From assembly GCA_002456975.1 (NCBI GenBank), contig NTKA01000001.1, positions 59,520 to 123,519 of the forward strand: a stretch of 64,000 nt of DNA, written 5' to 3'. The DNA is from Halieaceae bacterium MED-G27. GTDB taxonomy: Bacteria; Pseudomonadota; Gammaproteobacteria; Pseudomonadales; Halieaceae. A program made the translations under genes and the position numbers. How positions within the stretch are numbered: the first letter of the stretch is position 1; every line of letters begins with the position of its first letter. The notes beneath the pieces are model-generated. The model searched no databases. It saw only the letters and a program-made list of their open reading frames with translations, and was not told the origin of the DNA. Positions 18,520 through 27,682 of the stretch are shown here, piece by piece.

Positions 18520-20703
18520 ATGACTAAACGTATCGAATGCTCAGGCTTGCAGGTGGATCCTGTGATTCATGCCCTACTCGAACAGGAAATCGTTCCTGGC
18601 TCTGGTCTCAGCGCCGATCAATTTTGGCAGGCTCTCGCGGACATCGTTGAGCGGTTTACGCCGAGAAATCGGGAGCTTTTAGGCATCAGAGACTCGATGC
18701 AAGCCAAGATCGATGATTGGCACCGCGCCAACCCGGGTCCTGATTACGACCGAAGCGCATACAAATTATTTTTGGAAGAAATCGGCTATCTCCTACCACA
18801 GCCTGAGCCATTCAACGTTGTCACACAGAATGTCGATCCAGAAATCGCTCAAGTCGCGGGACCGCAACTGGTAGTTCCCGTCATGAACGCGCGCTATGCG
18901 CTCAACGCTGCTAACGCCCGCTGGGGTAGTCTCTATGATGCGCTGTACGGTACCGATGTCATCTCAGAAGAAGACGGCGCAGAGCGAGCTGGGAGATATA
19001 ACCCTGTCCGCGGCGATAAGGTTATTGCTTGGGCGCGTGGCTTCCTCGACAAACACTTCCCGCTGACCCATGGCAGCCATAACAAGGCAGCGCAATACGC
19101 AGTGCTCGATGGCGGCCTAGTGATTAATCAGATCGATGGCAGTTTGAGTATGCTAGCAACGCCTGATCAGTTCGCAGGTTACATGGGTGATGCCGATGAT
19201 CCTAGCGGCGTGCTCTTCAAGCACAACGGCCTCCACGTGGAGATCCAGATCGATCGCGAGCACTCGGTGGGCAGTACCGATGCTGCCGGTGTAAAAGATG
19301 TTTACCTCGAGTCTGCCTTGACCACGATTCAGGATTGCGAAGACTCGGTCGCCGCCGTCGATGCCGCTGATAAGGCTGTGGTCTATCGAAACTGGCTGGG
19401 TCTGATGAAAGGCGATCTCGAAGAGAGCGTTAACAAAGGCGGCAGCACGCTTACACGCACCTTAAATCCAGATCGCGAGTTCATTGACGCAAATGGCGAG
19501 ACCTTCAGCTTGCCTGGGCGCAGTGTCATGTTCGTCCGCAATGTAGGGCATTTGATGACCAACCCAGCCATTCTCGACAGCGACGGCGATGAGATATTTG
19601 AAGGCATCATGGACGCGCTGTTCACCACCGCGTGCTCACTTCACGATATTCGTGGCGATGGCGCGCTCAAAAACTCCAAGACGGGCTCGATTTACATTGT
19701 TAAACCAAAGATGCATGGGCCGGATGAGGTGAGCTTTACCGACGACTTGTTTGCGGCCGTAGAAAATGCATTCCAGCTCCCCAAGAACACCCTGAAAATG
19801 GGGATCATGGACGAAGAGCGACGAACCACGGTTAACCTCGCCGAGTGTATCCGCCGAGCCTGCAATCGGGTGGTGTTCATCAACACCGGCTTCCTGGATC
19901 GCACCGGTGATGAAATCCACACCAGCATGCATGCCGGCCCAATGATGCCCAAGACCCGAATGAAAGAAGCGCTCTGGATCAATGCTTACGAAGACTGGAA
20001 TGTTGATGTTGGCCTCGCGAGTGGCCTTCGCGGGCGAGCCCAAATTGGGAAAGGCATGTGGGCCATGCCTGACCTCATGAAGGCTATGATCGATGCCAAA
20101 CTGGGTCATCCCACAGCGGGTGCGAATTGCGCTTGGGTGCCATCACCCACCGCCGCCACCTTGCATGCTACCCACTATCACGATGTGAATGTTCAGTTAG
20201 TTCAGGCAGAACTCGAAGGCAATGCTCGACGCCAAGTCGAGGACATACTTGATATACCTCTTTACGACTGCAGCACATTGTCGGCCGACGACATCGAGCG
20301 CGAGCTCGACAATAACGCTCAAGGTATTCTGGGTTATGTCGTGCGCTGGGTAGATCAAGGCGTTGGATGCTCAAAAGTGCCTGATATCAATAACGTGGGA
20401 CTAATGGAAGACCGAGCCACGCTCCGAATTTCGAGCCAGCACGTTGCCAACTGGTTGCATCATGGCATTATCACAGAATCGCAGGTCTCAGCCTCACTAA
20501 CCAAAATGGCAAAGGTGGTAGACGAGCAAAATGTCATTGACTCCAGCTACCGACCACTTATCGCTGCAGATAAACCGAGCTTAGCGTTTGAGGCTGCCTT
20601 GTCCTTAGTGACTGATGGCGTGGTAGAATCAAGTGGCTACACAGAACCTTGTCTGCACAGAATGCGACAACTATTTAAATCAAACGACAGCAGTTCGAAC
20701 TAA
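18520..20703 (+). CDS. glcB: Malate synthase G
   Basis: 727 aa; [115 protein letters not shown]. Confidence 0.97.
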   Translation: MTKRIECSGLQVDPVIHALLEQEIVPGSGLSADQFWQALADIVERFTPRNRELLGIRDSMQAKIDDWHRANPGPDYDRSAYKLFLEEIGYLLPQPEPFNVVTQNVDPEIAQVAGPQLVVPVMNARYALNAANARWGSLYDALYGTDVISEEDGAERAGRYNPVRGDKVIAWARGFLDKHFPLTHGSHNKAAQYAVLDGGLVINQIDGSLSMLATPDQFAGYMGDADDPSGVLFKHNGLHVEIQIDREHSVGSTDAAGVKDVYLESALTTIQDCEDSVAAVDAADKAVVYRNWLGLMKGDLEESVNKGGSTLTRTLNPDREFIDANGETFSLPGRSVMFVRNVGHLMTNPAILDSDGDEIFEGIMDALFTTACSLHDIRGDGALKNSKTGSIYIVKPKMHGPDEVSFTDDLFAAVENAFQLPKNTLKMGIMDEERRTTVNLAECIRRACNRVVFINTGFLDRTGDEIHTSMHAGPMMPKTRMKEALWINAYEDWNVDVGLASGLRGRAQIGKGMWAMPDLMKAMIDAKLGHPTAGANCAWVPSPTAATLHATHYHDVNVQLVQAELEGNARRQVEDILDIPLYDCSTLSADDIERELDNNAQGILGYVVRWVDQGVGCSKVPDINNVGLMEDRATLRISSQHVANWLHHGIITESQVSASLTKMAKVVDEQNVIDSSYRPLIAADKPSLAFEAALSLVTDGVVESSGYTEPCLHRMRQLFKSNDSSSN

Positions 20704-20747
20704 GTCTCTCAAGCCCTTTTTTGACCTCTGCAAACCATCGCCCACAA

Positions 20748-20780
20748 CTGACAAAATCTGTCACTATCTGCCAAAATCTG
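20748..20780 (+). promoter_or_regulatory. Tandem repeat CTGmCAAAATCTG, candidate enhancer (PilR-like) sites upstream of pilA
   Basis: CTGACAAAATCTG (20748-20760) and CTGCCAAAATCTG (20768-20780), one mismatch, 20-bp period, about 150-180 bp upstream of the sigma-54 promoter. Confidence 0.4.
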
Positions 20781-20924
20781 CGCTAGCGATCTCTTAGTCG
20801 CCAATCTTAGGCTCGCGATCATTCGGAGCCTCAGTCCTATTTAACTAAGCTAATGATGCAATAAGCGCGAAAATGGGGTTTTTAAGAAGCGAATTGTGCT
20901 TTTTTAGACGACCTCGCTAGACAT

Positions 20925-20940
20925 TGGCATGGCACATGCA
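20925..20940 (+). promoter_or_regulatory. Sigma-54 (-24/-12) promoter of pilA
   Basis: TGGCATGGCACATGCA: GG-N10-GC spacing matching TGGCACG-N4-TTGCA; 47 nt before the pilA ATG. Confidence 0.75.
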
Positions 20941-20986
20941 AGGTAGTGAGTGGCGGGCACATCACTCAGCCCGAAAAGGAGAAAAA

Positions 20987-21427
20987 ATGTCAATTCAAAG
21001 TCTAGCCAAAAGATCAGAGCAAGATGGCTTCACCCTTATCGAGTTAATGATTGTAATTGCAATAGTTGGTAGCCTGGTGGCGGTAGCTCTGCCCTCTTAC
21101 ACCAATTACACAAAGAGGGCAAAGTTCGCAGAAGTTATCAACGCCACCCAAGCGGTTCGTGGCGCCATAGACTCTTGTTACCAAATCGGTGGTGCTATCG
21201 CATCATGTGATGCCGTCGACGATATTAACGTCAGCATTCTGGTCGGTGACACGGTTGAAGGCACATTCGTCTCAACGCTCGCGGTAACAGAAAACACGGC
21301 GGTGATTACAGCCACGGGTACAAGTGACGTAGACGGGGCGACTTATATCCTTACCCCTACCGCGGCCAACAATACGCTCACTTGGGCAGTAACAGGCACC
21401 TGCTCGGCAACCTACGGACTTTGCTAA
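20987..21427 (+). CDS. pilA: Type IV major pilin PilA
   Basis: RBS AAAGGAG then MSIQSLAKRSEQDGFTLIELMIVIAIVGSLVAVALPSYTNYTKRAKFAEV; class IV prepilin signal and C-terminal Cys pair. Track ORF starts too far upstream (20924). Confidence 0.93.
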   Translation: MSIQSLAKRSEQDGFTLIELMIVIAIVGSLVAVALPSYTNYTKRAKFAEVINATQAVRGAIDSCYQIGGAIASCDAVDDINVSILVGDTVEGTFVSTLAVTENTAVITATGTSDVDGATYILTPTAANNTLTWAVTGTCSATYGLC

Positions 21428-21500
21428 GTAGTAAACTTGAGCAGAAAGGAAAGTTAGGTTGGCTGAGCAAAAGCACCTCAGCCGGCTTCGCCTCATTTCA

Positions 21501-21533
21501 AAACCTCGGACAATTGTTTCCGAGGTTTTTTTT
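21501..21533 (+). terminator. Rho-independent terminator after pilA
   Basis: AAACCTCGGA-CAATTGTT-TCCGAGGTTT stem followed by a T run. Confidence 0.9.
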
Positions 21534-21626
21534 ATCAATGTGCACCTATGATAATGTAGGCCTGCGAGTAAATAGGCCGCAAAGCAGGTTAGGCTTGAGG
21601 CAATCGATCAGGTTAAAACGCTTACG

Positions 21627-23363
21627 ATGAACTCCAAAGCAACGACTGATACGGCGCAAATTTCTTACTCGGGACTTTCTCAGCGCCTGGTCAGTGAACA
21701 GTTATTGTCTGCCGCGAGTGCGGCTGAGATTGTCAAAACAGCCAGGGAATCTGGCGTCACCCTAGTAGAAGAACTCGTTCAGTCAGGTCACGTCCCCAGT
21801 CAGCCGCTAGCCCGCCTTGTCTCTGAAGAATACGGCGTACCCATGTTTAATCTTGATCAAATGGTGCCCGAAGAGTTCGCCACTCATTTAGTACCGGCAA
21901 GCCTAATCCGAAAACATCGTTCGCTACCTTTATTCAGACGGGGTAATCGTCTTTTCATTGCTTTATCGGATCCGACTAACAAACCCGCAGTGGACGAATT
22001 TAAGTTTGCAACGGGCATTGCGACCGAAACGATCGTCGTCGATCACGAGCAACTTGGCCGAGTCATTGACGATGTGATCGCTAAGCAAGATGAAGTATTC
22101 GATGGCGATATCGAGGACTTCACCTCTGCTGAAGACTTTCTTCCTGACATGGATGTCGAGGACGAGGCCGAAGAGCTTGATCTTAATTCGCTGGCTGACG
22201 ACGCGCCCATCGTAAAGTTTGTAAACAAAGTTTTATTCGACGCCATCAAGATGGCGGCCTCCGATATTCATTTCGAGCCATACGAAAAGGAGTACCGAAT
22301 TAGAATACGCTCGGACGGCATTTTGCGTGAGGTAGTGCGTCCACCGAAGGGCTTATCACCCCGCCTTGCGGCCCGCCTAAAGGTCATGGCCCGTTTAGAC
22401 ATCTCCGAGCGCCGCGCCCCTCAAGATGGTCGAATTCAACTGAAGCTATCAAAGAATCGATCGATCGATTTTCGAGTCAGCACGCTCCCCACACTATTCG
22501 GGGAGAAAATTGTATTGCGAATTCTGGATCCTAACTCGGCTCGCATGGGTATCGATGCGCTGGGATACGAGGAGGATCAAAAGACACTATATCTCAGTGC
22601 ACTTGAAAAACCTCAAGGCATGATCCTGGTGACTGGGCCAACCGGTTCTGGGAAAACGGTATCGCTCTACACGGGGCTCGACATTCTGAATGAGCCCGAG
22701 CGCAACATTTCTACCGCGGAAGATCCGGTAGAAATCAACATGGAAGGCGTTAACCAGGTTCACGTTAATCCCAAAGTGGGCTTGAACTTTGCACAAGTGT
22801 TGAGGTCATTTTTGCGTCAGGATCCGGATATTTTGATGGTCGGAGAAATCCGAGACTTAGAGACCGCTGAAATCGCGGTTAAAGCAGCTCAAACAGGTCA
22901 CCTAGTCCTCTCCGCGCTGCATACCAATAGCGCGCCCGAGACCATCAATCGACTGCTCAACATGGGAATACCGGCCTACAATATCGCGTCCTCAGTATCG
23001 CTTATCATTGCGCAACGACTCGCAAGACGACTCTGTGAAAATTGCGCTGAGGATGAAACCAACGTGCCGACAGAGGCGCTTCGTGAACTTGGCTTCACTG
23101 ACGAGTTATTAGCAAATGCCACCATCAAAAAGCCCGTTGGTTGTAACCAATGTCGCAAAGGCTACAGCGGGCGAGTTGGCATCTATGAGGTTGTCGCGAT
23201 AACCAAAGAGATATCGTCGGTCATTATGGATGGCGCGAATACAACCACGCTTGAGAAGACTGCGCGGGACGCCGGCTTCTACAGCCTTAGAGCAGCAGCA
23301 CTCAAGAAATGTGCGGCGGGTATTATAGGGCTCGACGAGGTGACACGAGTCACTGTTGACTGA
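21627..23363 (+). CDS. pilB: Type IV pilus assembly ATPase PilB
   Basis: 578 aa; GPTGSGKTVSLYTGLDILN, STAEDPVEINMEGVNQVHVNPKVGLNFAQVLRSFLRQDPDILMVGEIRDLETAEIAVKAAQTGHLVLSALHTN; CxxC...CxxC. Confidence 0.97.
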   Translation: MNSKATTDTAQISYSGLSQRLVSEQLLSAASAAEIVKTARESGVTLVEELVQSGHVPSQPLARLVSEEYGVPMFNLDQMVPEEFATHLVPASLIRKHRSLPLFRRGNRLFIALSDPTNKPAVDEFKFATGIATETIVVDHEQLGRVIDDVIAKQDEVFDGDIEDFTSAEDFLPDMDVEDEAEELDLNSLADDAPIVKFVNKVLFDAIKMAASDIHFEPYEKEYRIRIRSDGILREVVRPPKGLSPRLAARLKVMARLDISERRAPQDGRIQLKLSKNRSIDFRVSTLPTLFGEKIVLRILDPNSARMGIDALGYEEDQKTLYLSALEKPQGMILVTGPTGSGKTVSLYTGLDILNEPERNISTAEDPVEINMEGVNQVHVNPKVGLNFAQVLRSFLRQDPDILMVGEIRDLETAEIAVKAAQTGHLVLSALHTNSAPETINRLLNMGIPAYNIASSVSLIIAQRLARRLCENCAEDETNVPTEALRELGFTDELLANATIKKPVGCNQCRKGYSGRVGIYEVVAITKEISSVIMDGANTTTLEKTARDAGFYSLRAAALKKCAAGIIGLDEVTRVTVD

Positions 23364-23414
23364 TAGGCAATAAATTGGGTCTAGGGGAAATCTAGCTTGC
23401 AGGGGGGGGCATCG

Positions 23415-24623
23415 ATGGCGGGCAGTGAGATTACATTTGTCTGGTCTGGCAGCGACCGTACCGGCAGAAGTGCGCAGGGTGAAATAAACGCACCGAGTGT
23501 CACCATTGCTAAAGCCCAGCTTAGGCGCCAAGGCATCAAGGCAAAGAGGGTCAGAAAGAAGCCACAGCCGCTGTTTAGCTTTGGTCAGGCCATCAAGCCC
23601 GCTGATATCGCAGTCTTCACGCGTCAACTAGCGACCATGAGCAAGGCCGGTGTAACGATGGTGCAAGGAATAGATATCGTCATGGAGGGCACCGATAAAG
23701 CCCCTATGAAAGACCTCATCAGGCAAATACGAAATGATGTGTCGGGCGGCGCTCCAGTGGCACTCTCGATGAGCAAGCACGATAAGTACTTTGACGACCT
23801 GTATTGCAGCTTAATTTCCGCGGGCGAAAATTCGGGCACTTTAGAGGTCATGCTCGATCGAATTGCTATCTACAAGGAAAAAACTGAGGCGCTGAAAGCT
23901 AAGATCAAAAAGGCTTTGACGTATCCGATAGCCACCATGGTGGTTGCAGTGGTAGTTACCGGGATTTTGCTTATCAACGTAGTACCTCAATTTGCCGTGA
24001 CTTTCGAGAGCTTTGGCTCCGACCTGCCCGCGTTTACTCAGTTGGTCGTCGCCATATCAGAGTCGGTACAAGAATGGTGGTTACTAATCTTGGGGGGCAT
24101 GGGCGGCTCGATATTCTTATTCAACCGGCTGATGCGCACCTCACAGGCCTTCAGCGACAGAATCGATGCATTGTTGCTTAAGGCGCCGCTCTTTGGAGAG
24201 ATTGTTAAAGACTCGGTTATTGCGCGCTACTCAAGAACCCTATCCACTACTTTCGCCGCCGGAGTCCCCTTGGTGGAAGCGCTTGATGCCACTGCAGCAG
24301 CCTCGGGTAACGCTGTGTATGCCAGAGCCATTAAACGGATGCGAGACGATGTCACCTCGGGCTTATCGCTCTATCAGGCTACTAGAGCCTCTGGCTTGTT
24401 TCCCATGTTTTTGCTGCAAATGACTACGATAGGTGAGGAATCGGGAACCCTCGATGAAATGCTTGGGAAGGTAGCCGATCAGTTTGAACAACAAGTCGAT
24501 AATGCGGTCGATTCGATCAGCACATTAATCGAGCCACTCATCATGTCCATCTTAGGCGTTTTGATCGGTGGTCTCATGATAGCCATGTATCTGCCGATCT
24601 TTATGCTCGGCACCGTTATGTAA
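23415..24623 (+). CDS. pilC: Type IV pilus inner membrane platform protein PilC
   Basis: FTRQLATMSKAGVTMVQGIDIV, two GspF/PilC repeats, TIGEESGTLDEMLGKVADQFEQQVDNAVDSISTLIEPLIM; ATG at 23415 preferred (TTG at 23397 in track). Confidence 0.95.
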   Translation: MAGSEITFVWSGSDRTGRSAQGEINAPSVTIAKAQLRRQGIKAKRVRKKPQPLFSFGQAIKPADIAVFTRQLATMSKAGVTMVQGIDIVMEGTDKAPMKDLIRQIRNDVSGGAPVALSMSKHDKYFDDLYCSLISAGENSGTLEVMLDRIAIYKEKTEALKAKIKKALTYPIATMVVAVVVTGILLINVVPQFAVTFESFGSDLPAFTQLVVAISESVQEWWLLILGGMGGSIFLFNRLMRTSQAFSDRIDALLLKAPLFGEIVKDSVIARYSRTLSTTFAAGVPLVEALDATAAASGNAVYARAIKRMRDDVTSGLSLYQATRASGLFPMFLLQMTTIGEESGTLDEMLGKVADQFEQQVDNAVDSISTLIEPLIMSILGVLIGGLMIAMYLPIFMLGTVM

Positions 24624-24624
24624 C

Positions 24625-25482
24625 ATGGACCCGCTCGAGGAATTGATCAGAGCTCAGCCGGGCCTATCGATCACACTCTTGGCTTTTGGGCTGGTGGTCG
24701 GCAGTTTTCTTAATGTTGTCATCCACCGGCTCCCCAAAATCATGGAGTCAGAATGGCGTAGAGACAGTGCAGAAATTCTGGGGCAGCCTGAGCCCGGGGA
24801 ACAGGCTCTATCTCTTGCATTCCCAGGATCCCAGTGTCCCGCCTGCGGCTGTGACATCAAGCCCTGGCACAACATCCCGGTCATTAGTTTCCTCGCCCTA
24901 CGAGGTCAGTGTGCCAACTGTAGCGCCTCGATTTCGGTCCGATATCCAATGGTCGAGGCAATAACTGCAGCCATCTGGATAGCCTGCGGCCTGGCATTTG
25001 GCGTGAGCTACGCATTGGTGGGCGCCATGATTCTTACCGCAGTGCTGATCTGCCTGACCGCGATCGATCTCGATACTCAGCTGCTCCCCGATAGCCTGAC
25101 GCTACCCCTGGTTTGGATTGGGCTTCTACTCAACCTCAGCGGCACTTACGCAACACTCGAGAGCGCCGTTTTAGGTGCAGTCGCAGGCTATCTGAGTCTG
25201 TGGTCGGTTTACTGGGGCTTTAAGCTACTCACCGGAAAGGAAGGTATGGGCTACGGTGACTTCAAGTTGCTCGCTGCCCTAGGCGCTTGGTTTGGTATGG
25301 GGGCTATCCCAACCCTAATCCTAGCCTCGTCCTTGGTAGGCGCTGTCGTCGGTATCTTGCTTATCGTTACTGGCCGTCAAGGCCGTGAAACACCTATGCC
25401 GTTTGGCCCGTTCTTAGCAGGAGCGGGCCTACTTCACCTCTTTTTCCCAAACTTGCTTGTAAGCTTGATCACTGGAGTATAG
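24625..25482 (+). CDS. pilD: Prepilin peptidase/N-methyltransferase PilD
   Basis: 285 aa; CPACGCDIKPWHNIPVISFLALRGQCANCSASISVRYPMVE, AIDLDTQLLPD, GKEGMGYGDFKLLAALGAW. Confidence 0.97.
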   Translation: MDPLEELIRAQPGLSITLLAFGLVVGSFLNVVIHRLPKIMESEWRRDSAEILGQPEPGEQALSLAFPGSQCPACGCDIKPWHNIPVISFLALRGQCANCSASISVRYPMVEAITAAIWIACGLAFGVSYALVGAMILTAVLICLTAIDLDTQLLPDSLTLPLVWIGLLLNLSGTYATLESAVLGAVAGYLSLWSVYWGFKLLTGKEGMGYGDFKLLAALGAWFGMGAIPTLILASSLVGAVVGILLIVTGRQGRETPMPFGPFLAGAGLLHLFFPNLLVSLITGV

Positions 25483-25486
25483 ATCG

Positions 25487-26089
25487 ATGTTTGTCGTAGG
25501 CATTACCGGTGGTATCGGAAGCGGTAAAACGGCGGTTACCGATCACCTAGAGACGTTAGGCATTGTAGTTGTGGATGCAGACAAGGCCGCCCGAGTAGTC
25601 GTGGAGCCGGGAACACCTGCACTCGCTGAAATTGCTGCGCATTTCGGTTCAGAGATCCTGCTCGATGATGGAGCGCTTAACCGGGCAGCACTGCGCGAGG
25701 TTGTTTTCAACGACAGCTCCCAGCGCCAAGTACTCGAAGGCATCACCCACCCCCGGATTAGGGAAGAAATAGCGCATCAATTAAGCGCTGCAACATCGCC
25801 TTATGTCGTTCTGTCCTCTCCGCTCCTGTTAGAGTCAGGTCAAAACAGCTTTGCTGATTATGTGGTGGTCGTGGACGTACCCGAAGCGGTACAAATCGAT
25901 CGCACCATGCGTCGCGATGACAACAGCGAATCGCTGGTAAAACAAATCATGGCAGCACAACTCGATCGTCAAACCCGGCTGTCGCGCGCAGACGAGGCCA
26001 TCAGTAACGATAGCACTCTCGAAGCATTGCACGCTGAAGTAGAGGCCCTGCATGAACGGCTGCTCGATCGAGCGCAAGCGGGTAACTAG
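25487..26089 (+). CDS. coaE: Dephospho-CoA kinase
   Basis: 200 aa; MFVVGITGGIGSGKTAVTDHLETLGIVVVDADKAARVVVEPGTPAL. Confidence 0.96.
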   Translation: MFVVGITGGIGSGKTAVTDHLETLGIVVVDADKAARVVVEPGTPALAEIAAHFGSEILLDDGALNRAALREVVFNDSSQRQVLEGITHPRIREEIAHQLSAATSPYVVLSSPLLLESGQNSFADYVVVVDVPEAVQIDRTMRRDDNSESLVKQIMAAQLDRQTRLSRADEAISNDSTLEALHAEVEALHERLLDRAQAGN

Positions 26090-26493
26090 ACGGTAGTTAG
26101 TAGTTTCCTGACCTCGGCCATAATCGGTGCATTCGCATCCGGCACCTCAAACTCATCAAGCGAGTCGATACCGACCCAGGCTAGTGGCTGACCTTCAACG
26201 CCTTTTGCTGTGCCTCGCCATTCAAGCACCCGGTGCACATCAAGCCACACCTGCTTATCACCATAATCATGCTTGACGTCAATCAATGGCGATGTAGCCA
26301 CGATTCGAATATCGAGCTCTTCTTTTAATTCTCGATCCAAAGCCTGCAAAACGGTTTCGTCGGGCTCGACCTTGCCGCCCGGGAACTCCCAGTAGCCGGC
26401 TAGATGTGTCCCTTTCAGCCGGCGACCCAACAGCACGTGCCCACTATCATCAATAATGACACCCACTGCGACATGGATAATCGTTTGAGTCAC
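26086..26493 (-). CDS. mutT: 8-oxo-dGTP diphosphatase MutT (Nudix)
   Basis: 135 aa; Nudix box GGKVEPDETVLQALDRELKEELDI; HLAGYWEFPGGK. Confidence 0.93.
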   Translation of the reverse strand: MTQTIIHVAVGVIIDDSGHVLLGRRLKGTHLAGYWEFPGGKVEPDETVLQALDRELKEELDIRIVATSPLIDVKHDYGDKQVWLDVHRVLEWRGTAKGVEGQPLAWVGIDSLDEFEVPDANAPIMAEVRKLLTTV

Positions 26494-27680
26494 GTCCGAT
26501 ATTCAGCGTTGATCTTGACGTAGTCGTAGGAAAAATCGGTTGTCCACACTACGGCGCCCTCGGTACCACGGTTGAGCACAACCTCAATCAGAAGATCAGA
26601 GGAAGCCATCGCTTGAACACCAGCTTCTTCGGAATAGCTAGAGGCTCGTGCGCCGTTCTCCGCAATCAGGACACCATTAATCGACAATGAGACCGCATCG
26701 ACATCAAGGCCCACCACACCTGCTCGACCAATCGCGGCCAGAATGCGTCCCCAGTTAGGGTCGGAGGCAAACAAAGCAGTCTTTACCAGAGGCGAGTGCG
26801 CAATCGTTCTTGCCACACCATCAGCCTCGGCACTGCTCTCTGCTTCCGATACAGCGATCTCAATAAACTTGGTGGCCCCTTCACCATCGCGGATGATGTC
26901 CTGAGCAAGTTCTAGACATAGCTCGTTCAATGCCTGCTGAAATGCCTTTGCATCAGCGCTCGTAATGTCATTGACAGCAAAAGAAGAGCGCCCAGTGGCA
27001 CTCAAGGTCACCGCATCGTTGGTGCTGGTATCGCCATCGACTGTGATTCGATTAAAACTCTGGTCAACAGCTGTAGTTAAAAAAGTCTGCAGCAGGCCCT
27101 TATCAATCGTTGCGTTTGTGGCGACAAAGCCCAGCATGGTCGCCATATTGGGCTGGATCATTCCAGAGCCTTTGCTCATACCGACAATCACGCAGCTGTG
27201 ACCCTCCGACTCGACTGTCTTGGACCGCAGCTTCGATCGGGTATCAGTCGTCAAAATAGCGCCTGCCGCCCTATCCCACCCACTAGCTGACAAATTTTCA
27301 GCACACTGCGGGATGGCTTTCGCGATAACATCAGCGGGTAGTACCTCACCGATGACACCGGTGGAAAATGGTAAAACCGTGTCCACGTCCACATCAAACT
27401 GGCTGGCTACTGACGCACAGGTATCCTTTGCCGCCGCCAAGCCCGGGGTACCTGTTCCCGCATTGGCGTTGCCGGAGTTAATCAACAGGTAGCGAACCGA
27501 TTGTTGGAGGTGCTGCTCAGCCACGACGACGGGGGCTGCACGAAACGCGTTTTGAGTAAAAACAGCGGCCGTTGTACTGCCCTCACATAGCTCGATCAGC
27601 GTCAGATCATCTTTATTCGGGTACTTGATACCCGCTTGAGCAACACCCAACCTCACGCCATCAACTGTAAGGGTGCTCAT
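26490..27680 (-). CDS. argJ: Bifunctional ornithine acetyltransferase/N-acetylglutamate synthase
   Basis: TQNAFRAAPVVVAEQHL, NSGNANAGTG, GMSKGSGMIQPNMATMLGFVATNA, RITVDGDTSTNDAV, DPNWGRILAAIGRAG; start ATG at 27680 preferred over 27704. Confidence 0.96.
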   Translation of the reverse strand: MSTLTVDGVRLGVAQAGIKYPNKDDLTLIELCEGSTTAAVFTQNAFRAAPVVVAEQHLQQSVRYLLINSGNANAGTGTPGLAAAKDTCASVASQFDVDVDTVLPFSTGVIGEVLPADVIAKAIPQCAENLSASGWDRAAGAILTTDTRSKLRSKTVESEGHSCVIVGMSKGSGMIQPNMATMLGFVATNATIDKGLLQTFLTTAVDQSFNRITVDGDTSTNDAVTLSATGRSSFAVNDITSADAKAFQQALNELCLELAQDIIRDGEGATKFIEIAVSEAESSAEADGVARTIAHSPLVKTALFASDPNWGRILAAIGRAGVVGLDVDAVSLSINGVLIAENGARASSYSEEAGVQAMASSDLLIEVVLNRGTEGAVVWTTDFSYDYVKINAEYRT

Positions 27681-27682
27681 AG

